This document shows, piece after piece, positions 7,401-10,374 of a stretch of DNA of 10,374 bases. Position numbers and translations under genes: made by a program. Source of the DNA: JBBDIM01 sp040880405 (lineage in GTDB: Bacteria; Planctomycetota; Planctomycetia; Pirellulales; Pirellulaceae). Every line of letters starts with the position of its first letter. The first letter of the stretch is position 1. The DNA lies in contig JBBDIM010000205.1 of NCBI GenBank assembly GCA_040880405.1, forward strand, positions 1-10,374. The letters run 5' to 3'. Below the pieces are notes generated by a model that saw only the letters and a list, made by a program, of their open reading frames with translations, did no database searches and was not told the origin of the DNA.

Positions 7401-7762
7401 TTAGCCTGGGCATCCTCGGCGATCGCCTGGATCCGGACCATGTTTCGGTTGCGGCGAGGCGGATAGGCCGGAACTGCCACCACACCGGCGTACAGGCAGC
7501 CGAAGAATGCGGTGATGAACTCCAGCCCCGGCGGAAACAGCAGCAGAGCTCGTTCGCCGCCTAGATTGTGTTTTTGCAGCTCGGCGGCAATCGCCTTGGC
7601 CGATTGATCGATCTGCTCGTACGACATCTCGAGCTTTTCGTCTTCGCCATCGACCAAAAACGTATAGGCTGTTTGCGGCCCTTGATGTTCGGCGCGATAC
7701 CGAAGTCGATCGACGATGGTCGTCGAGGGGGGGGAGAACGAACCTGTAATGTCTGACTGCAC
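4412..7762 (-). CDS. FAAL-ACP-alpha-oxoamine synthase fusion
   Basis: A 1116-residue three-domain enzyme. Residues ~10-590 are a fatty acyl-AMP ligase: P-loop YTSGSTGTPKG (177-187), the FAAL-type WELAFNGAEPVRPETIDRF (294-312), YGMAEAT (330-336), YLRTGDLG (441-448), GRLKDMIIVRG (459-469) and PKTSSGKIQR with Lys557. After a charged helical linker, residues ~620-692 are an acyl carrier protein with LDLDSLERM; Ser653 should carry phosphopantetheine. Residues ~715-1116 are a fold-type I PLP enzyme of the alpha-oxoamine synthase group (KBL/SPT/BioF-like): FAGYNYLGFAGHP, His849 in LAHSS, DEAHSIGMLG (Asp922, His925) and GTLSKS with PLP-lysine Lys957. Inferred reaction: ATP-dependent fatty acid activation, loading on the ACP, then decarboxylative condensation with an amino acid to an alpha-amino ketone. 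Amino acid and chain length cannot be read from sequence. The GTG start at 7762 is preferred for its SD; GTG 7786 would add eight residues. All catalytic residues looked for are present. Confidence 0.92.
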   Translation of the reverse strand: MQSDITGSFSPPSTTIVDRLRYRAEHQGPQTAYTFLVDGEDEKLEMSYEQIDQSAKAIAAELQKHNLGGERALLLFPPGLEFITAFFGCLYAGVVAVPAYPPRRNRNMVRIQAIAEDAQAKVALTTATVSDRIIPMLDETPLLKKIRWISTDLVPLKTYENWHEPEISSETLAFLQYTSGSTGTPKGVMLSHSNMIHNSALISYAFEHTRSGKAVFWLPMYHDMGLIGGMLQPMQIGHPNISMSPMAFLQQPYRWLRAISKHQGTISGGPNFAYELCVQKVTQEQVEKLDLSSWELAFNGAEPVRPETIDRFVKKFEPCGFRREAFYPCYGMAEATLIITGGMKKSPPVVRAVDGVSLDQNQVVDVAPDDDDARLIVGCGNCLPDQAMLIVEPETLRVCAPDQVGEIWVMGPSIAKGYWRNDEATETYFKAYTSDTKEGPYLRTGDLGFFKDGELFVTGRLKDMIIVRGVNRYPQDIEGTVGQCHELMEGMTVAAVTAEIAGRERLIVVAEAPRLKRKQYEEVITAIRKDVSLEHELAVDAVALIRRGSIPKTSSGKIQRHACREHFLNHSLAVLDRWVSWDEVEVSEELQRVRMRRAQLEAARADAEGMAVSDPVARDQTVQLVMEKIRGVAGEPARELDLSTDILQLDLDSLERMEIIASIEDEYGARFPDDVLPSMRTVLQVVDAVEFYLGSDSRRTFGLGEIPQEMFGFSALPEYRQVVQMSEHLDELGLPNPYFQIHDTVTGATAQLEGREVINFAGYNYLGFAGHPEVNQAAKDAIDQFGTSVSGSRLSTGERLIHRELEAEIAALIGTDDAVVMSGGHAANETTIGHLLRTGDLILHDALAHSSIIQGANLSGARRRPFPHNDWRELDQILEDIRDDYRRVLIVVEGVYNMEGDIAPLPELIEIRRRHKVWLMVDEAHSIGMLGKTGRGAREHFEIQPSDVDIWMGTLSKSLASNGGFIAGSHELVEYLRYTAPGFVYSAGLSPASAGAAIAAIRLLRENPQLVEQLRRNSELFLELARKSGLNTGHSEATAIIPVIVGDSMATMILAQKLLGDGVNVRPLTYPAVEESASRLRFFINANHTSAQIREVVNKVASLWSKVKQENYSARV

Positions 7763-8041
7763 GAGGGGATAACCTCCCGGTAACACACGATTAACGACGA
7801 TAAAGGGGCTTTTTCTTATCGACGAATTTTAGGGACGCAAGCCAGCGGAACACCCCCGCGGCTCGCACATTAAGCAATGAGAACGTCGAATTTGCCCCGC
7901 TAAATTTTGCGCGATCGCTAAAGTTGCCAGAAATGACCGCATCTTGGCCTTCAAGGAACCAGCAATCACCATCGCTGGGAACCTATACCGTCATTTTCCC
8001 GAGCGTGAATATCGGTCGTTTGGGGCGCGCGATCGGTGAGT
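7763..8041. other. Leader and intergenic region upstream of the FAAL-ACP-AOS gene
   Basis: These 279 bases separate the small gene at 8042-8278 from the large fusion gene, both on the minus strand. They are AT-richer than the neighbouring genes around 7800-7910 and should contain the promoter of the fusion gene, since the gap is long for an operon. No confident -35/-10 pair can be named. A short stem, CCAGC (7959-7963) with GCTGG (7974-7978), lies downstream of the small gene and is too weak to call a terminator. Confidence 0.4.
7773..7778 (-). promoter_or_regulatory. Ribosome binding site placing the FAAL-ACP-AOS start at GTG 7762
   Basis: On the minus strand GGGAGG lies ten bases before the GTG at 7762. 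The longer frame opens with another GTG at 7786, but that codon has no purine-rich site before it, and the SD itself would fall inside its coding sequence. No ATG start exists near the beginning of the domain. Confidence 0.6.
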
Positions 8042-8278
8042 TCATGCCCAGTCATGACCGCTAGCATGTTGGATCCGCTTTTCAAACTCGCCGATTAGGC
8101 CACCCACCAAATCCCAGCCAGCGGGCCGTCGGACCTCGATATCCCCTTGGCGATTGATTCGCACGATCGAGTCTTCCCGGATGTTCGCCTTTTCGAACTC
8201 CTCCGGCGAAAACTCGTCCTGGTTGACCGCGGCCAGCAACTGCTTGCCTGTCATTTCAATGAATTGCATGTTCGACAT
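8042..8278 (-). CDS. Small acidic protein of unknown function
   Basis: I do not recognise this 78-residue protein. It starts MSNMQFIEMTGKQLLAAVN, has a charged middle (DEFSPEEFEKANI), then a compact REDSIVRINRQGDIEVRR segment that looks like a beta-hairpin, and ends with GWDLVGGLIGEFEKRIQHASGHDWA, probably an amphipathic helix. There is no signal peptide, membrane segment or metal-binding motif. The codon use and sensible secondary-structure pattern argue for a real gene. The ATG at 8278 is preferred; an in-frame ATG at 8269 gives 75 residues, and a TTG at 8305 is possible but adds an unlikely RCLPLRKR lead. None has a clear SD. It lies 162 bases downstream of rsmA on the same strand and could be read from the same transcript. 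The pattern seems to me like a conserved planctomycete small protein, which is unverified. Confidence 0.7.
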   Translation of the reverse strand: MSNMQFIEMTGKQLLAAVNQDEFSPEEFEKANIREDSIVRINRQGDIEVRRPAGWDLVGGLIGEFEKRIQHASGHDWA

Positions 8279-8315
8279 TCGCTTGCGTAGTGGGAGGCAC
8301 CGCAAAAGGTTCCGA

Positions 8316-8348
8316 GTGGGTTGGAAGAAAGATACCGAATAAACCCAC
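8316..8348 (-). other. Weak inverted repeat between rsmA and the small gene
   Basis: GTGGGTT (8316-8322) pairs perfectly with AACCCAC (8342-8348) across a 19-base loop. On the minus strand it follows the rsmA stop by about 92 bases and precedes the small gene. The loop is long and there is no U-tract directly after the stem, so terminator activity is doubtful; it may be chance. Confidence 0.25.
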
Positions 8349-8440
8349 TATCATAACTCAAACAACCGGAGCAGCGAGAGCGCCCGACGAAACCCGAATG
8401 ATTCGCGCAAAATCTTTGGCATTTCAGGAGTTACGGCACG

Positions 8441-9367
8441 CTAAGGCGTCGCGATATCCCCTTTTTGGGCCAAGGCCTCGCGGAACCGTTCCCCCATTTG
8501 GAAGATCTCCTCAACGGCAAACGTCTCCGCTCGCGCATCCTCCCGAATGCCATGGGTTCGCATCACCTGGTCGACCTCACTCTTTTCCAGGCGATTCTTA
8601 AACGCGCTATGAAGGACGCTGCGGAGGTATTTGCGGCGGTGGAAAAAGACCGACCGCGTAAACTCGTGGAAAAATTCCCGATCCGGAATGCGTGCTCGTC
8701 GCTCGGGATCGAGTTGCAGATGCACGATCGCCGAATCGACCTTCGGCTTCGGCCAAAAGACGCTGGGGGGCATCACGCGGACCAGTTCGACATCGCACTG
8801 GCTTTGCATCCAAACGCTGATCGCCCCGTAGTCTTTGGTACTTGGTACCGCGACCAGTCGATCGGCCATTTCCTTTTGAATGGTGACCGTCATCGAGGCA
8901 GGGGTGAGTTCAGCCCTCAGCAGGTTCGAGAGAATCGGGGTGGCGACGTTATAAGGAAGATTGGCCGCCAGGCGATAACGCTTCGCCCCTGTTCGCTCCA
9001 TCACGTCGCGAATGGTCTCCATCAAAATCGGCTGGAAGTGATTCTTGTTCCGCAGGGCATCCGTTTGAAGCAGGGTGACATTTTCAAACCCGTCCAGCTC
9101 TTCCTGAGCCAAGGCCACCATGTGGGGGTCAATTTCGACCGTCACCACATGGGCCGCCAGACTCGCCAACCGGGTCGACAACGTCCCGGTCCCGGTTCCG
9201 ATCTCCAGAACCACATCCTCCGGCCCGATCTCGGCCGAGCGGACCAACAGGTCGAGGATGTTCATATCGATCAGAAAGTTCTGCCCATGCTTCGAGACGG
9301 GGCGAATGCCAATGTCCCGAAACTTTCGTTTCAGGTAAGTAACCGTCTGATTGCGAAACTCGACCAT
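8441..9367 (-). CDS. rsmA: 16S rRNA (adenine1518-N6/adenine1519-N6)-dimethyltransferase
   Basis: RsmA (KsgA) uses S-adenosylmethionine to dimethylate two adjacent adenosines in the 3'-terminal hairpin of 16S rRNA during small-subunit maturation. The 308-residue protein has the ordered family motifs: HGQNFLID (27-34), SAM-binding EIGTGTG (55-61, with GTGTG in the glycine-rich loop), acidic VEID (77-80), DA (103-104), the catalytic NLPYN (136-140), PPSVFWPKPKVDSAI (200-214) and RRKYLRSVL (244-252). It is longer than the roughly 270 residues usual in E. coli-type proteins. Part of this is extra sequence between DA and NLPYN (33 residues apart, about ten more than usual), part the N-terminal extension and C-terminal tail. 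The ATG at 9367 has GGTGAA five bases upstream. It follows ribE on the same strand after a 233-base gap containing a palindrome, so coupled transcription is uncertain. Confidence 0.95.
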   Translation of the reverse strand: MVEFRNQTVTYLKRKFRDIGIRPVSKHGQNFLIDMNILDLLVRSAEIGPEDVVLEIGTGTGTLSTRLASLAAHVVTVEIDPHMVALAQEELDGFENVTLLQTDALRNKNHFQPILMETIRDVMERTGAKRYRLAANLPYNVATPILSNLLRAELTPASMTVTIQKEMADRLVAVPSTKDYGAISVWMQSQCDVELVRVMPPSVFWPKPKVDSAIVHLQLDPERRARIPDREFFHEFTRSVFFHRRKYLRSVLHSAFKNRLEKSEVDQVMRTHGIREDARAETFAVEEIFQMGERFREALAQKGDIATP

Positions 9368-9502
9368 TCCAATTCACCGCCAGAAACCGTCCGTCGCCAG
9401 ACAGGCGGGACATTGAAAAAACATGAAAATACCGCACCAGCCTACCGATACGGCCTGTTTCCCGCTAGGGCTTGGGCGTTTCCCGCGAATTTCTCCCCCC
9501 GT

Positions 9503-9605
9503 CGTAGCCACGGTCGCGCAGACCGTGGGGACTTTGCGGGTTCGGGCTGCCCCTGGGTGCAACGCAAGCGAGCACTTCCCCCACGCTTTTGCAAGCGTGG
9601 CTACG
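9503..9605. repeat. Composite palindrome CGTAGCCACG...CGTGGCTACG
   Basis: The ends CGTAGCCACG (9503-9512) and CGTGGCTACG (9596-9605) are perfect reverse complements. Each end also forms its own hairpin: CCACGGTC (9508-9515) with GACCGTGG (9521-9528) around GCGCA, and CCACGCTT (9581-9588) with AAGCGTGG (9593-9600) around TTGC. The element can thus fold either as one long stem or as two hairpins. It fills much of the gap between ribE and rsmA and overlaps the ribE stop codon. I recall GTAGCCACGGTC-type palindromes as common intergenic repeats in Pirellulales. It may stop or attenuate ribE transcription before rsmA. Confidence 0.8.
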
Positions 9606-10218
9606 GTTGGGGTGAACCCTGCGGAATCGCGCCGCCCGCCAGTTGCCGCTCGACGTATTTCGCCAATAGATCGGTCTCGATGTTGACCGTATCTCCCATC
9701 TGACGCCCGCCGAGCGTGGTGGCGTCCAAGGTGTGGGGAATCAGGGCGACGCTGAATCGGTCCGCTTCAACCTCCACCAGCGTCAAACTGATGCCGTCGA
9801 TCGCGACCGAACCCTTCGCCGCCATCTGCCGGGTGTACCGCGGGGGAACCTTGAACCAAAACGTCGCCCATTGCCCATCGTTGGACCGCTGGTCGACGGT
9901 GGCGGTGGTGTCGATGTGCCCGGTGACCAGGTGACCGCCGAGGCGATCTCCCACCTGCAGCGACCGCTCCAGGTTCACGCGTGATCCTGCCTTGAGTTCC
10001 CCCAGGTTGGTCCGTCGAAGCGTCTCTTCACCCGCTTCGAACGCGACATCCTCACCCTGCACCGCCACGACGGTCAAGCAGCAACCATTCACGGAAATGC
10101 TGTCTCCCAGTTGGGCGGAGTGCGCGATCAACTCACTTCGCAAGGTGAGCCGCACCCCAGGCGGATCGTCCTCGATCGAGACCACCTCTCCCATCGTTTC
10201 CACTAAGCCAGTGAACAT
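9601..10218 (-). CDS. ribE: Riboflavin synthase, alpha subunit
   Basis: This enzyme catalyses the dismutation of two 6,7-dimethyl-8-ribityllumazine molecules to riboflavin and a pyrimidinedione, the last step of riboflavin synthesis. The 205-residue protein has the two tandem lumazine-binding barrels of the family. The first has MFTGLVE (1-7), GDSISVNGCCLTV (38-50) and NLGELKAGSRVNLE (71-84). The second has GGHLVTGHID (94-103), GSVAIDGISLTLVEV (136-150), IPHTLDATTL (160-169) and ETDLLAKYVERQ (181-192). The ATG at 10218 gives the canonical MFTGLVE start; the frame extends further upstream to 10317, but that part is unrelated to the family. Only a weak AAAGG precedes it. The last residues, after YVERQL, are a short variable tail, and the TAG stop lies within the palindrome at 9503-9605. 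No other riboflavin genes and no FMN riboswitch are seen in the window. Confidence 0.96.
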   Translation of the reverse strand: MFTGLVETMGEVVSIEDDPPGVRLTLRSELIAHSAQLGDSISVNGCCLTVVAVQGEDVAFEAGEETLRRTNLGELKAGSRVNLERSLQVGDRLGGHLVTGHIDTTATVDQRSNDGQWATFWFKVPPRYTRQMAAKGSVAIDGISLTLVEVEADRFSVALIPHTLDATTLGGRQMGDTVNIETDLLAKYVERQLAGGAIPQGSPQP

Positions 10219-10265
10219 CGCAAAATCAACCTTTGGGAAGTGTTTTGTAGAGCATCCAGTTTGAA

Positions 10266-10281
10266 TTCTCCACTTGGAGAA
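10266..10281. repeat. Short hairpin upstream of ribE
   Basis: TTCTCC (10266-10271) and GGAGAA (10276-10281) form a perfect 6-bp stem with a four-base ACTT loop. It lies about 48 bases upstream of the ribE start and would be in its leader if the promoter is farther upstream. Its role is unknown; it may belong to the same repeat debris as the next hairpin. Confidence 0.4.
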
Positions 10282-10297
10282 CAGTCTTGCGCTCTTA

Positions 10298-10310
10298 GCC
10301 CCAACGGGGC
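10298..10310. repeat. GCCCC-AAC-GGGGC hairpin, dispersed repeat fragment
   Basis: GCCCC (10298-10302) and GGGGC (10306-10310) pair around AAC. The context TTAGCCCCAACGGGGCGTTT followed by GTTAGCCCAG resembles a dispersed intergenic repeat recalled from planctomycetes and cyanobacteria in which two such GC-rich hairpins alternate. The second hairpin is decayed here. It lies 80 bases upstream of the ribE start. Confidence 0.45.
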
Positions 10311-10374
10311 GTTTCAAGTTAGCCCAGTTGGTAATACAGAGTCAAAAGAAACAGGGGATGCCTCGAAAGTGTAG

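Noticed and set aside
7911..7918. GCGATCGC octamer (HIP1-like)
   Set aside because: A single copy of an 8-base palindrome is expected by chance in DNA of this composition, and the other genes do not point to cyanobacteria.
8465..9703. A 412-codon plus-strand open frame over rsmA and the following palindrome
   Set aside because: It is antisense to rsmA, whose motifs are complete, and it crosses the intergenic repeat.
10219..10317. N-terminal extension of riboflavin synthase
   Set aside because: The conserved protein starts at MFTGLVE; the extension crosses the hairpins and shows no family similarity.
10219..10374. FMN riboswitch upstream of ribE
   Set aside because: No conserved aptamer segments were found in the 156 bases available; the GGGGATG near 10355 alone is not evidence.

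Overview
The window looks like chromosomal DNA of a planctomycete, probably of the Pirellulales. The grounds are moderately high GC, tandem secreted PQQ-type beta-propeller proteins with the WPQFRGPRGDG start typical of that phylum, a large FAAL-ACP-aminoacyl-condensing fusion enzyme, stand-alone nnrE, rsmA and ribE genes instead of long operons, and many short palindromic repeats between genes. The phylum call rests on recalled family patterns, not on a database search. No rRNA, tRNA, CRISPR array, transposase or phage gene was seen.

Layout. Bases 1-395 hold no gene but are packed with palindromic repeat debris downstream of nnrE. nnrE (396-1091, minus) is divergent from a small FmdB-type zinc-ribbon gene (1216-1449, plus), followed by two tandem paralogous secreted PQQ-like propeller genes (1518-2765 and 2926-4263, plus). 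A 96-bp stem-loop repeat lies after each propeller gene, in opposite orientations (2810-2905 and 4289-4384). Converging on the second is a 3.35-kb minus-strand gene (4412-7762) encoding a fatty acyl-AMP ligase, an acyl carrier protein and a PLP-dependent alpha-oxoamine synthase in one chain. Upstream of it, also on the minus strand, are a small unrecognised gene (8042-8278), rsmA (8441-9367) and ribE (9601-10218). A composite palindrome between ribE and rsmA supplies the ribE stop codon, and further small hairpins lie upstream of ribE.

How the genes relate. nnrE (repair of NAD(P)H hydrates), rsmA (16S rRNA dimethylation) and ribE (last step of riboflavin synthesis) are housekeeping genes. The PQQ-like proteins are probably exported to the periplasm. 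The most notable protein is the FAAL-ACP-AOS fusion. By domain logic it could activate a free fatty acid, load it on its own carrier domain and condense it with an amino acid to give a long-chain alpha-amino ketone, which would be a one-protein route to a sphingoid-base-like product. The most notable non-coding signal is the pair of 96-bp stem-loops. Four of the six differences between their 85-bp cores form two compensatory base-pair changes, and the other two fall in the apical loop, so the folded structure itself appears to be conserved.
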